Shown here piece by piece: positions 22,550 to 34,533 of a DNA stretch of 64,000 bases (position 1 is the stretch's first letter; every line of letters begins with the position of its first letter). The position numbers and the translations under genes were made by a program. The DNA lies in NCBI GenBank assembly GCA_047967505.1, contig CM106538.1; one strand, given 5' to 3'. Origin of the DNA: Dipteris shenzhenensis (Eukaryota > Polypodiophyta > Polypodiopsida > Gleicheniales). Below the pieces are notes generated by a model, which was given only the letters and a program-made list of their open reading frames with translations, ran no database searches and was not told where the DNA came from.

Positions 22550-23275
22550 TGAGCGCATTGCACCATCTAGTGATCCTGATGTATTGTATGTTACAGGGAT
22601 CAAGAAGAATCTCATATATTGCTACATCATGATATAGAGTTATCCTTAGTGATTACCATTGTGCTATCTATGATTTCAGAAATGGTAATACCATTGTTGT
22701 CACTTGGAAATTGCCATAGGGTCTATATAGACTTGATGCCTATGATAGAGAGACAGAGACACTTGTAGTAGAAGATTTTATGGTTGTAGATACTCATTTG
22801 TGGCATGAGAAATATGGGAATTTGAATTATGTCAGCTTCATTATGTTGCGTTCTTGCAGGACATGGTTGTTGATCACCCTACGATGCATGCCTTTTCCAA
22901 ATTTGTTTGTGAGAAATGCCTACTTGGGCAAATGCGCTAGTTTTCTTTCCCTAAATATGGGATTGTTGGTGAATCCCATAGCTTGCATTAAAATGATGTG
23001 TATTGCCCAATGTGGATAACGTTGTTACCTTTATGGATAATTTCACCAGGCATATTTGGGTTTACCCATTAAAATCCAAGTCATATATCTTTGTGCATGA
23101 CTTCACCAGTCATATTTGGCTTTACCCATTGAAATCCAAGTCATATGTCTTTGCTTGTTGTAAGAAATTTCTTGCCATGGCTGAGAACAAGAGTACAGAC
23201 AAGCTTCTCACACTCCGCACTGATGGGGAGGTGAGTACATGTCCCGTGAGTTTGCTAAAATTTTAATATCTCATA
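22550..23275 (+). pseudogene. Copia pol relict: GAG-pre-integrase and integrase
   Basis: Fragments in order are DPDVLYVTGIKKNLI, then a TAG-broken stretch, YDFRNGNTIVV, LYRLDAYDRETETLVVEDFM, VVDTHLWHEKYGNLNYVS (the H...H part of the integrase zinc site), a CEKC pair in another frame near 22910, then FMDNFTRHIWVYPLKSKSYI, a duplicated block, and KFLAMAENKSTDKLLTLRTDGE (integrase core around the second catalytic Asp). Frames change repeatedly, so it is dead. Nothing recognisable as RT follows. Confidence 0.75.
23031..23152. repeat. Tandem duplication inside the integrase relict
   Basis: The block from TTCACCAG through CATATTTGG and CAAGTCATATnTCTTTG occurs twice, about 66 bp apart. The peptide therefore repeats DNFTRHIWVYPLKSKSYIFV as DFTSHIWLYPLKSKSYVFA. 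The copies differ at several sites, so the duplication is not very recent. Confidence 0.8.
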
Positions 23276-23399
23276 GCATCATATATTAGTGTCTATGAAA
23301 CCTTTCTCTAAACTAAAACACCGCTTCAATATTCAATTTGCAACAAATTTGAGCACTTAATACTTCAAAAACAAAAACTTAATGCTTGAATCGCACGCG

Positions 23400-23402
<3 letters not shown>

Positions 23403-23467
<65 letters not shown>
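23403..23467. repeat. (GA)n microsatellite, ~32 repeats
   Basis: An uninterrupted GA run of about 65 bp. The open frame of Glu-Arg repeats across it is an artefact. Positions 23470-25730 show no recognised gene. In 24225-24310 the block AATCCATGCCT/C with CTTTCTTT-like spacers recurs four times, as a short degenerate repeat. Confidence 0.95.
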
Positions 23468-23470
<3 letters not shown>

Positions 23471-25735
23471 GATGTCACACTTCGAAGCTATTCATTGCAA
23501 TGGAGAATTATTACAAAGCTTGGTCATAGGGGAGCCTGATTCTGATACACCTTGGATTCTAATTTTTACCCATGCAAAGAGAAAGATTTCTCTCTAATTT
23601 ATATGCTTTGTAGCCAAAAAGCTAGGCTTTCCCTATAAAGATGGGGGCTTGCTTTTAGCGATGATAGGACAAGTTTTCATAGAAAGAAATAGCTTTCTTA
23701 TCCAAATAGGTAATTTCCTTGCTTTTAGCCCTATGGGCATTCTTTTATGCTGCTTGTCCCCCTTGCGTGTGCTTTCTCCCAAATTCGAGTGCTCCATGAC
23801 TGCTTTTCTCTTGTGGGATTGCTTTTCGTGTTTTTCCCTTAAAGTAAGGCACACTCCAACATCCTACAACAATATCCAACACCATTTAACCCAGTAAAGT
23901 TACCTAATGCATGCATTTTAATTCTAGTCCCTTGTGGGAATCCCACAGTCCTCTAGCTAACCAAAGGCAACTTTCTCCGATCAAAGTCAATAACAAAAAT
24001 AATTTTCTTTATTTCTTAGGAGAAGTGAGTTTGTGACATCCCCTTGACTTGTATACAATCCATTGCCCTGAACTGAAAAGGTTCTTGTGGGGATACTCCG
24101 AGGAAAGACTCCTGATCTACCTTCTTGGCATCTAGTGCCAAGTATTTCTTGAACTTGATAAGGCACCTACTGTGGTAACCTTGTCTCTAAGCTATTTCTT
24201 CTTTGTGTAGTACATATTCGATTCTTTCTTGAAAATCCATGCCTCTCTTTTTTGAAAAATCCATGCCTTTCTTTCTTGGCAAATCCATCCCTTTTTTTGC
24301 CCTAAGTTTCTTTAACAAATACATGCCCTTCTTTTTCTTGTGGAGTTGATTGCTTCTTCTTTGGCTTTTGCACAAGCCCTACCTCTTGCAATTATGGTGG
24401 TGGTGGAAACTCATTAGTGCTTCCAAAAGATGCATACTCTACTTTTGCCTTAACATCTTCCTTATGCAATAATTTTGGAATAAATATGGCTATCTCTTCC
24501 AAGCTTTTTGTGTTTCCCTTCGACTTACTTCATTGGAATTTCTTTTATTTTGTCCATATCAACCATATGAACGATCATAAAAGATCCAAGTCCATGTTCG
24601 ATTATCAAGACCCAAATAAAAGAAAGCATAGAATTGCAACGCTTGGCTAATGATCACTGTATGTATATATAAACCATTACTATATAATCAATATTTGAGA
24701 TGTCATGCATCATAAGCTTCTCATTCATGAGGAGTGTCTCCCTATAACAAATTCAAGAAAACAATCTACTTTTCTCCTTGTATTTCCATACAAGGGTTAG
24801 GCCTTCAAATAGCATTAGAAAAACTTTATCAACATAAAAGAGACACTTAGTTGTTTCTTCCCTTGAGAGACCCCTCAAGTCTTCTTGAATGGAGTGATAT
24901 CTAAATAAACTCTATACTGATACTCCTCCAAGTAGTGTGAACCTTATCTTGTAGCTTCTTTGGAAACAACTATTCTTTGAAGAATTTCTCAAGTTCCATG
25001 AAGGGCTTAAGTGCTAACCTTATCTTGGAGTTGCTTTGGAAATAAATATTCTTTGAAGAATTTCTCAAATTTCATTCACTGCTTAAGTGCTTTTTTGCCC
25101 ATGAAATGTTCACCCTACCAAGCACTTACATTGCCTATTAGGTGTAAACTTATTGTTCTTAACTTGGATGGATCTTGAAGCTTCTCTATCCATAAGAGTA
25201 TGTTACTAATAGAGATAAACTGTAAAGCTGTGTATCTCTAACCAAATTAATCCATGAGAAACCATAAGAATTTTTGTTTATTCTATAACAAGTCCCAATA
25301 AAGGAAACTATGGAATGATAAAATCTTGAGGACACATCTAATGGTCGTGATGTGTGACGTGGCAGCAAGGTCTCCTCAAAGTCAATGCTGTGTTGCTATG
25401 CATAGCGTTTTGCAACAAGATGGGCTTTGCAGCAGTCTACACTACCATCAGCTTTTTGCTTTAGTAGACCCACTTAGTTCTGATGGCACGCACGCCTGCT
25501 GGTGAGTCACATGCCATTTGTATGAATGGAATCGAGTTTAGCTTTCATGGCTTCATTCATTCTCTGCTATCAAATGCATCCTTATGGCATAAGGGTTCTT
25601 CATTGCAAGCAGTGGTAATCTGTGCAGCACTAAGCAAATTGCCATGCTAAAACATTTTAAATGTTTTTTGATCACCCCTGGAGCGATTTAATCCAGCCCG
25701 CCACATTTTTTTATCGGGATCGACGGATAGTTACT

Positions 25736-25950
25736 GCATGGTAAAACCACTTGCTATGTGATACAAGGGTAGGTATACCACCTGGTGTTTACCTAGACTA
25801 TGCAGTGATGTATATCTCGCATGGTCTATTTCATGTACCGCACGGGTTTTGGTACATATCGAGCAGTATTGTGAACATACCACATAGTGCAATTTCTTAT
25901 ATATACTTTGCGCCGACCTCGTACTTTTCACATTCTTGAGAATCTAGCTC
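25736..25950. repeat. Cluster of imperfect CATGGT/ACCATG motifs next to a TATA stretch
   Basis: The words GCATGGTA, ACCACCTGGTGT, GCATGGTC and ACCACATAGTG recur at 20-40 bp spacing, followed by TATATATACTTTG at about 25898. A similar cluster is at 45405-45670. It has no coding capacity; it could be the regulatory part of an LTR. Confidence 0.35.
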
Positions 25951-26054
25951 TGCTTGGAGTCTTAAAAAAACAAATAAGGACAAGGAAAAAGGGATAAAGA
26001 AAGCTTCCAAACTAATTTGTGAGTTTTTATATCCTTTCAAAAAGTGTCTAGTGT

Positions 26055-26655
26055 AGGTGGTGGGCTCGCTTAGGCTAGTTGCTAATATCTACCCACACTA
26101 GGATGAAAAATGGATAAATGTGTAGCTCTCAGTTTGTGGTTTATCGTTTGTAATTTGAAAGACTATTTTTTAAGACTTAAAAAAAAAAAATATATATATT
26201 TGAAGTTATTTTCACAAAATTAAAAGAAAGGTTTTTCTTTGTAGACATTAGCTTTTAAAATTTAGTGAAATCTCTTGTTTTTAGGTATGTTACTAGCTAT
26301 ATAGCCTATAGGTTACAAAAAACTAATAAGAAATATATATGAGATTGAATGTAAGTATCTATGTGCCAGTGGAGAGTCCGCTAATGCCGACTTGTAACTA
26401 CTCAGATATGGATACAAAATACCTTTGAACCATGTGCCAGTGGGTGGTCTGCATATGCCGATCAGTAACTACTCGCACATGGATGTGAGATTGGAAATGA
26501 TATATTATAGTTTATATATACTTACTAGGTAATAGGAAGATGAAAATACTTGGCTTTCTTCGGTTGTGGCTCGCATTCGCCAATTGATAAAAACCCGTTG
26601 AAAGTTTAGCCGGTTGTGTAGCTCGCGATTGCCAGCTTGTATCAACCCGCAAATT
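26055..26655. repeat. Five dispersed, degenerate ~40-bp repeats (subterminal-like)
   Basis: Related units occur at about 26060, 26368, 26438, 26565 and 26612. Each has the form GGT(G/T)G..CTCGC..ATGCC..TTGTA..CTACCCGCA, for example GTGGCTCGCATTCGCCAATT and GTAGCTCGCGATTGCCAGCT. They are separated by unrelated AT-rich DNA. This arrangement is typical of the subterminal regions of CACTA-type DNA transposons and lies just upstream of a spliced ORF on the plus strand. Confidence 0.5.
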
Positions 26656-27239
26656 ACATCGCAAATTACATGCTAGAGATCATTACAGATTATACTAGTT
26701 TGCTTGTAAGAAGAAATTTGTGGCATTCTATACTATGCATTTTATGTGCAGAGATTAATACTATCTTATCTCAGAATAATTCATATTCTAATATTATATG
26801 GTATAAATTTCCCATCCGTTTCTGGGCCTCTTTTAGTTATGGATCCAATGAGGGTATTCGTGGTTTCTTTTGCGGAACTGTGTTTATATTGTACATAGCA
26901 TATAGTGGGAGTGATCACTCTAGTGAGAGTAATCCACATCAAAAGCATCTGATTGAAGGAATTATAGGAGGTTCTACGAAGAAGTTTTCAATGGGAGATA
27001 GATTCTAAAATCTTATTCACAAGTTTGACCACCTGAGCATGTGCAAATAATGTGAGAGATGGATCAAGAACATGAGATGTCTGAGAGCATAGTCTCAATC
27101 TCGTGTAATAATAGTAGCATTCCAAGCATCAAGTACTAGGAGCCATCAGTTTTGTCATACTAGCACCTCTCATTCAGAGGGATCATGTGCTATCTAGCAT
27201 TCACATGATGATGATTACCCACATGATTATCATGTGTAT

Positions 27240-28220
27240 ATTCATTATTCCATCGATGGTGATGGTAGCATTATTAAGGATGCAAATGGAAATGTTATAA
27301 TTCATGAGTGCCATAATTATACTACATCAAATGCAAAGAAGTCATAACGGACTTCAACTTACAACCAAAGGAAAGAAAGAACCACCTCCTCAAAGTCTTT
27401 CATAAGGAGTTTTGGGTTCCTAAGAATCTCACCTTTGACTTCGATGGATGCTAAAAAAAATGATTGATTTCTTGATACTTCAAAAGGAGGTGATTCAAAA
27501 AGTCACAAAGCGATTTGCATCTAATCAAGATTGCTCTTTATTATTCAAAGGAATGCACGAACATAAGGGACAAAGTAAAGAACACCCACAGTAAGCACAA
27601 TCAACATAGAAGGGTTGCAAAAGACTATAGAAAATGTGTGGCTCCTTTCCACTTTCAATTAGGCGGCACAACATGATTTATCAAATACTTTGTAACTGTA
27701 TCTTTCCACACATCTCTCTACTTTTCCCCCCTTACATATGTATCTTGTTTGTCTTACTATCTAATGCTTCATGTATATAAAGGCATATGATAGGCCATGA
27801 CTGCACCCATGAAAATATTGAAGTATAATGCACTACAGAATTCAATAATGCATATGACCATGGTACTATTGCCCTCAGTGACAAGTTGATCTATAGGGGT
27901 GAAGATTTTAATCATGATGTAAGAAATTCTTGAACTTTAAATCAAAATTTAATCTATGCAAACATGCTCAGTAAGCAATAGGGATTCCCAATATGTATCT
28001 TTTTGTCTTCGATGTGTAGAATCGTGAGGTCAACCTTCACATCCGTGAACAATGGTTGGTAAACATGGAACACATTGGTGCAATCAAAAATGCTTGTGAT
28101 AATGAAGATACTCGACCTAAAATCATTATAACATGGAGGAGTAGCCCAATGAATTTGGCAAGGACTCAGAGGAAGGGGGAGGCACCTTTGATTGATGAAT
28201 TAGAGAAAGGGGGAGAATAG
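27240..28220 (+). CDS. Spliced transposon-like ORF, product unidentified
   Basis: Two 3' exons fit each other exactly. Exon 27839-27918 follows CACTACAG and ends before GTAAGA; exon 28020-28220 follows GATGTGTAG. The reading frame passes through the junction without a stop and ends in TAG, giving ALSDKLIYRGEDFNHD then NREVNLHIREQWLVNMEHIG and a C-terminus ELEKGGE. Further upstream, at 27410-27560, come FWVPKNLTFDFDG and, in another frame, MIDFLILQKEVIQKVTKRFA. These recall the plant En/Spm-associated (TNPA/Ptta-like) proteins, but the match is loose. With the repeats at 26.06-26.65 kb it would form one side of a CACTA-like element. A stop or frameshift near 27450 suggests decay upstream. The true start was not found. 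Confidence 0.4.
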
Positions 28221-28331
28221 TCCAATAGTGAGTAGCAAGGATGGCATGCTACTTGTTATGGTATGCTACGCTGGCTTATCCTCGAATGCATATCAAATGA
28301 AAGTTTTACAAAGTGTCTTTGATTAATCCTT

Positions 28332-28333
<2 letters not shown>

Positions 28334-28408
<75 letters not shown>

Positions 28409-28446
28409 CATGCACACATGCAGGTACACACATACACACACACACA
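28334..28446. repeat. (AC)n microsatellite, ~36 perfect repeats plus broken extension
   Basis: A pure AC run spans 28334-28406, followed by ATGCATGCACACATGC and more AC to 28446. The open frame of Cys-Val repeats on the minus strand is an artefact. Positions 28447-30520 contain no recognised gene. Confidence 0.95.
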
Positions 28447-30523
28447 ATTTTAGGAAAGATTGGATATATATTTTAGCCCTAATCTCTCCTAAAATAGAAT
28501 CGATTAAAACCATTTCTATTTTTTAATGGTTAATAGAGTTGAGATAAACATCAATACATGAATATATATATCAACATTTATATCAATAATTATATGGACA
28601 GTTATTGTGATGCTTATATAGATGGTTATTTCTATGCTTTTTGTCTTTTTAAGAGAGAAATCTATGTAGTTTCTATCAAAATAACTATCACTATTAGTGT
28701 AAATGGTTGTAGTGAATGTCACGGATGAGGACAAGGCCATTCATGGTAACCTCTATCAGCCATAGTCACCAACTCAATAATGGGAGTTAAGTTATAGATT
28801 GTTCAATTTTTATAATTCCTAATGCAAACACATGAATCAATGATACATTTGCTTGTAGACAACAACAAAGGAAAGAGAACAAGGAAATTTAAAGAGCTGT
28901 ACTCGGTCGTGTATGATCTAGAATAATTAAAAAGTGTATTATGCGCCTCTTATGCATGGACACATTTGAGATGCAAATGATATCAATCTCTAAATGTTGA
29001 AAAAGGAATTACATCCTTTATTGACAAGGAGGTTGATGTTAGATAAGCCATTAACATTTTAGAATTGCCAGTAGAGATTCTGTAGAGATATGACAAATCT
29101 AAGGAAGGAGTAAGCATCCTTTCTAAACAAGTTGATATGTTGCCTAATTCGACTTTGGGTTTCTTAAATGAGTTTGTAAGTTGATTTCCTACTATACATT
29201 TATTGTTGTGGTATACTAACATAAGAAATATCTTCAATCCGATTGCGATAACAAATTTGATTTGCTCATCTTTATGTAATATTGTACTCTCAATCACAAG
29301 TCATGATTTATCAATTGTTCTTTGATATATTTGTTTTGGGGATAGCCAATGAATCCATAATAGGCCATTGTAATCTGCGTGACATTCCTTTATATATTCG
29401 TGTGGATAGACAACGTAATCCTTCGAACAAGATTGATTAAAGGTTGAGTATTGGACCATATTCAAAGGGGACATACTCAAGTGGATAGATTACACAATCC
29501 TTCGAGCTCAGGATTGATAGGAATAAGCTACAAGATCAAAAGTTCTCATTGGTAGTGAGCGAAAGATGACACAACAATGTTTAGTACAGGATATATTTTA
29601 GCATGCGCAATTCCGTGTTTTGGTTTGCAGTAGAGAATTAGAATTGAGGCGTGGTTTGTAAGGGTTCCTTATGGACCTCTATTGCATCAAATCAGGGATG
29701 AAATATGATTGATTGATGAGAATATGACATCATTCACTTATTTTTTAAGTTTTTGTTTGAACATCAAGGACCCACAACAAGAGCATGGGAAGCTAGGCAT
29801 GTCTTCAATTGCTCTTTTATATTCTTCTTTGAAATGGGGTCTAGAGGGGAATATGTAACCCTATCAAGTGAGTTCAAGAGAAGGATATTTTTAATTTCTA
29901 AAATTTACAAAAGTTAATTTACATGAGGGAGTATTTAAAACAAGGTTGGGAAAAAGTTACCGATTTGTATAGAAAAAGTGTACATTTTAATAATGAAGAA
30001 TTTATAGATAAGGGATTTTAGAAATAGACCACCATGAAGGCATGTGATATAGACCAGAAAGTTGATTGAGAAAATCACTTGGACAAAAGGTTATCTACCA
30101 TATGAAAGAAAATTTTGATTTCATGATTAGGTCATCAGTGAAAATAAGAGTTTAGCTCTTTAACAAGTGTGGTTTCATGCTGCAATTGCAAAAGTAAAAG
30201 CCAGTGATGCTTCACATATATTAAGCTTCTTTTTATTTAGTGCATCCTTTGCTAACAAGCTTCTTATTTAGTTCATCACTTGCTGAGTCTTTGTGTAAGT
30301 GCTTTGCTACTCAACATTCACAGAACATTACTCGGGTGCCTGACAAAACTTGATTGTTTTTTTAGCAACCACTATGACATACATCTATGTGTTGGAGCTT
30401 TTCTTTGCCTATTGGTATAGAGATAAACCAACTTTCTTTAATGTTGTACATAATTGGGAACCATGATATCATTGTAGTTCAGTACAATGCTTTGTTCTTG
30501 ATATTCCACTTGAAAGGTTATGT

Positions 30524-30632
30524 TATTAGGAAATCCTCCCAAGTCCCACTTTCAAGTAAAGGGTTAAGATTTGACCATGTGGCAAAAACTTGAACCCTTA
30601 TTTGAAAGTGGGACTTGGGAGGATTTCCTAAT
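30524..30632. mobile_element. Near-perfect foldback MITE with a partial second copy to its right
   Basis: Left arm TATTAGGAAATCCTCCCAAG and right arm CTTGGGAGGATTTCCTAATA continue inward as TCCCACTTTCAAGTAAAGGG / CCCTTATTTGAAAGTGGGA. That gives ~41-bp arms with only one or two differences, around a 27-base loop. From 30645 to about 30770 a diverged partial copy follows (TTCCACTTTCAAGTACTGGG, then CATATTAGGAAGTCCC). There is no coding capacity. The superfamily is not clear from the ends. Positions 30771-31250 show no gene. Confidence 0.85.
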
Positions 30633-31944
30633 ATGGTGTTTAGGATGGATTCCACTTTCAAGTACTGGGTTCAGCTTTGACTGTGTGGCCAAATCTTAAC
30701 CATATTAGGAAGTCCCAAACTATTTGAAAATTCCCAAATTCCCTAATATAATGTTAATACAATACATGTATCATTATGTTTTTCTAACAAGTCTAGCTGC
30801 AACTTCAAGTTTCCATGAATCTCGGTTAAAGAGACTTGCGAAATATTCTATATTAAGCTTTACTTTTAGCATGAGCTGATTGATTCAAAGGAGCTTCGAA
30901 AATATTTTGTATTGTTTTGAAGGCTAGATTTTCTTCGATTATTTTATCATTTACTTTTGATTTCCTAAATGTTTTATGTCATTTTTAAGGTGAGAGTTAC
31001 TTTGATTATCTAATGATTCTAAAAGCAGGTTCTCTTTCATCTTTTGTTAATCAAGCATGCCTATAGGCCATCCATTGTATTTGATTTGGAGTAGGGTAAA
31101 AATCATGTAGGTGTGCTTGATATGCAAAAGAAAATATCGATCTAATGTTTCTCTCTCTTATAAGTTAACATCTTGCTTGACTTGCTCGTTATGTATTCAA
31201 CACTAGCTTCACTTTCATAAGCTGGTCCATCCTATGGAAGAAAAGGAGACACACAAGACAAAGCACCTATAGACGCGCATGCAGACGTGTTTACTAAACT
31301 AAAAAAAAACTTACGAGCGCATCTATTTGCACGTCTAGAGACCTGTGTCTAACGATGCATCTATATAGCAGACAGATGCGCCTATAGACGTGCATATAGA
31401 CGCGTAAATAGACGCTCTGCTATAAAATTTTTAAAAACAGATAGACACATCGTTAAAGGCATGTATAGACGCATTTATAAATGGTCTTACAGATGCGCAA
31501 ATAAACGCTCCTCGAACAGACAGACGTGTTTATAGATGCCCTGATAGATGCGCTACATAATATTTTTTAAATTTATAGAATGCTGTGTATGTTGTGTATG
31601 TATGCTATGTAGTTACAGGAATCCCATTTCCACATTGTGTAATTCAGTTCTTACAGCCAACCGCATTTTAATTAGCACTCTTGCAAGCACGTCTATAGCC
31701 GACAATTACAGTTCCAAATAAAACATTACAACTCCAAAACGTTTAGTTCAGAAGGCATTAATTGATAGAACGTTGCACAAGAAAATTGAAAGCTCAAAAA
31801 GTGCTTGTATGTACATATTATAGCACAAAGCTAAACGTCCTGTGGCTTCAAGTACCAAAAATAAGAGGAGTGTATATACAAGAGGCACGAAGCCAAGCCA
31901 GCAGCTTTAAGTACAAAAAAGAGTAGCTAGCACTACTTCTATGA

Positions 31945-32046
31945 CTAATCTAAGTTCTCCACATCCTCGCTCCCTTCTACACTCCCTTCTGCACTCCCTT
32001 CTCTGTGTCCTTCCTCATCTTCTTCCTCGTCTTCTTGTGCAGGGGC
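31945..32046 (-). pseudogene. Acidic C-terminal exon of the CACTA minus-strand gene (copy A)
   Basis: The minus strand encodes an acidic end (AQEDEEEDEEG then EGSAEGSVEGSEDVENLD) and a TAG stop. Copy B (35941-36039) encodes nearly the same peptide, with synonymous and conservative changes and one in-frame 3-base length difference. That pattern indicates past protein-level selection. In copy B the exon follows TTGTTTACAG; here the acceptor has become TTTACAT, so splicing is lost. The partner protein of CACTA elements usually binds the subterminal repeats; whether this is that protein is inference. Confidence 0.5.
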
Positions 32047-32244
32047 ATGTAAACAAGGGACAACATATATCAATGTATGAAAAATCAAATCTTTACTTAT
32101 AATATTGATATTATTTAATTACTTTCAAATACCTCGGGGGATGCTCCAGTAAGTACTGTGTACATATATAAAAATACTCGCTTTTAAATATTTGATACCT
32201 TCGATGCAAGGAAAATAACATGATTGTATTTGTGTTTGAATTAG

Positions 32245-32604
32245 GTTGTCTATCAACCAATGGTGGATAATAATAGATGGTGGCATGTCATACCTATTAT
32301 GCCACGTTCCAAAGTGATGTATAGTACATTTACTAATATGGAGCGTATGGAGGACGATCATGGCCATAGAGGTGATGATGACCGTGATACAAGAAAGGAG
32401 GATGATCATGAGATAGGAGATATAGATATTGAGGCCATTACCCGTGAGGACGAGCCTACCATTGGTGATGCGGATTTTGATGAGCACATGAGTAGCACAA
32501 CTAGTAGTGGGTTGAATGTATTTGTAGATCCAAACACTTGTTTGGATTTTGAAGTAGATAGTTTGGCAAGGGTTGATCTCATTGAGGATGAGATTGAACT
32601 GTAG
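32245..32604 (+). pseudogene. CACTA transposase C-terminal exon (DUF4216-like), copy A
   Basis: The exon follows the acceptor TTTGAATTAG and reads VVYQPMVDNNRWWHVIPIMP then RSKVMYSTF. This matches the end of the DUF4216 domain in plant CACTA transposases (VFYV.D....W.VV...PR). It continues with an Asp/Glu-rich tail to a stop at 32604. The same exon occurs at 51272-51631 on the other strand with ~90% identity. The upstream catalytic part is deleted. The start Met at 32260 is not a real initiation site. Confidence 0.6.
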
Positions 32605-33546
32605 CCCATCATTGATATTGGCAAAACTATTTTACATATTGTCTCATTCTCCTCACCTCACTTAATTCTTGTATATGTGGGCTTGCAAAAAAGCATTGAT
32701 GTTTTTGTAAAAATTATGTGCATTAGTAATCATGGGCAATGTTTGGAAAGCAGTGATGTACACTAAAATCTCACTTTCTATATTCTCTATTTTGCATCTA
32801 AATACGCATCTAATTCTCAGTGTAGACGTGCTAATACACGTGCAAATAGACGCTCTGACAGATGCAGTATTAGACAGGACCATATTTTCTCAGTATAGAT
32901 GCGCTAATAGACGTGTCAATACATGTGTAAATAATTGACCTGTTAGACATGCTATTAGACATGCCCATAATTTCTCTATTCAAGCAACGCCTATAGACGA
33001 GCCTACTATTTTGCGCATCTATCAAGCACGTCTATAGTTGCTTTGTGTTGTTGTGACTTGCCGAATTTTTTATGTTGTTAACATGCTAACATGTTTTCTT
33101 TCAATGTTTCTTTTCTATTTAGCTTTGATATCATTACTTCTTGGATGCGTTACTTCACATATGTGAAGGTGCTTCTCACATGTTTTCTTGTCATTTTCAA
33201 GGCACTCGTTTGTTTCCAAGGTGAGCTCATATGTTCTCTTTCATCACATTCACTTGTGTTTCCAAGTACATGTAGGTTAGCATAGCTGCCTAGATACAAT
33301 CCAATGGACTAAATGCACATTCGATACCTACAGGATGAGCACATCTTCTTTGGTTTTCATACTCATCTATATTTACGAGTGCATGCAAGCTCTTGCTAGA
33401 CCAACGGTTTGTTCCTTCTTTGTCGATTAACTTATTGATGACTTATGGTATGTATTTACTTATTGGTTCATATTATATCTTCAAGCAAGGAATACTTTTA
33501 TTTCGCTCTTTATATGGTGAGGTATACTTATATGTTTTTCACAATA

Positions 33547-34080
33547 AACACATATGGTTGACTTATTGAGTACTCGTTTGGCCATGGCACCTATGGATTA
33601 CTTATTGCATACTCGTTTGAATGTGGCAAGGTTCAATGTCTTTCAGGTGACAATATTTATGAACACATATGGCTAATTGCTTGCGTACTCATTTGGACGT
33701 GGCATATGGCTAACTACTTGAGTACTCGTCTGGACGTGGTACATGGATTATTCTTGAGTCTGCGTTTGGATGTGACACATATTTACTCGTCTGGACATGG
33801 TACATGGATTATTACTAAGTCCTCATTTGGATGTGACACATATTTATCCGGATTTCATGATGGACACATATGGATTACTGATTGAGTACTCATTTGGACA
33901 TGCTCATATTGCATACTCATTTGGACGTGGCAAGGTTCAACGTCTTTCAGATGAACACATATGGATTACTTCTTGAGTACTCATTTGGACATAGCACATA
34001 TGGATTATTTATTAAGTACTCGTTTGGACGTGGTACATATGGATTACTATTGAGTACTTGTTTGGATGTGATCACTGTTC
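33547..34080. repeat. Degenerate tandem array, ~39-41 bp period
   Basis: About a dozen units share the pattern CACATATGGATTACTTATTG then AGTACTCGTTTGGACGTGG. Examples start near 33547, 33590, 33660, 33703, 33843, 33871, 33955, 33997 and 34037. Units differ in length, and a longer block with AGGTTCAA(T/C)GTCTTTCAG is itself duplicated (33630 and 33931). The overlapping open frames translate the repeat and are not genes. Positions 33060-33546 hold nothing recognised. Confidence 0.8.
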
Positions 34081-34141
34081 CCAGATGTCCATTTTCTTTT
34101 TTACTTCTGGATGTCCTTTGTAATCTCGGATGCTCGTCTAC

Positions 34142-34530
34142 TCGGTTGTTCGGTACTTTTGGATGCGAAGTTGTTGTTATTTCATTCCCGCTATGATTAT
34201 GTAAGCTATGTCTAATACACACTAGCTTCCTCTTGTCATATGTATGTGGCATTCATTGTATCTCTAGTTGTTCTCGGTACTTCCGGATGAGAAGGTTGTT
34301 ATTTCATTTTTGCCTATGATTATGTAAGCCGTGTCTAATCTACACTAGCTTTCCTCTTGTCATACATGCGTGGCTTATGCTCGTTGTATTTTTGGTTGTT
34401 CGGTACTTCTAGCTGCCCAGTTATTCGGTACTTCTGGGATGCCCAATTGTTCATATTTTTGGTTGTTCAGTACTTCCGGCTGCCCAGTTGTTCGGTACTT
34501 CTGGGATGCCCAATTGTTTAGTACTTTTGG
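34142..34530. repeat. ~125-bp tandem duplication plus ~35-bp units
   Basis: The block from GTTGTTCGGTACTTTTGGAT through GATTATGTAAGC and CTAGCTTCCTCTTGTCATA is repeated at about 34266-34395. Then GGTTGTTCGGTACTTC-type units with CTGGGATGCCCAATTGTT follow at 34395-34530. It is non-coding despite open frames in all three directions. Confidence 0.75.
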
Positions 34531-34533
34531 GTT

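Larger units (their letters stand above)
31253..33052 (+). mobile_element. CACTA-type DNA transposon, internally deleted copy A
   Basis: The left end reads ACAAGACAAAGCACCTATAG; the right end, on the minus strand, reads ACAACACAAAGCAACTATAG, giving an imperfect terminal inverted repeat of ~25 bp. Both ends carry clusters of TAGACGCG-like words in both orientations (31265-31560 and 32815-33045), as in CACTA subterminal repeats. The interior keeps two coding ends pointing outward: an acidic minus-strand exon (31945-32046) and a plus-strand transposase C-terminal exon (32245-32604). The middle is missing, so it cannot move by itself. No clear 3-bp target duplication was seen. The transposase-bearing relative is copy B at 35.29 kb. 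Confidence 0.7.

Noticed and set aside
23382-23597. 71-aa frame with a Glu-Arg repeat
   Set aside because: It is a translated GA microsatellite.
28334-28446. Considered whether the AC/GA/GAA runs could be CRISPR-like or regulatory arrays
   Set aside because: They are simple microsatellites with no spacers; the genome is eukaryotic.
28256-28513. 85-aa frame with a Cys-Val repeat
   Set aside because: It is a translated AC microsatellite.
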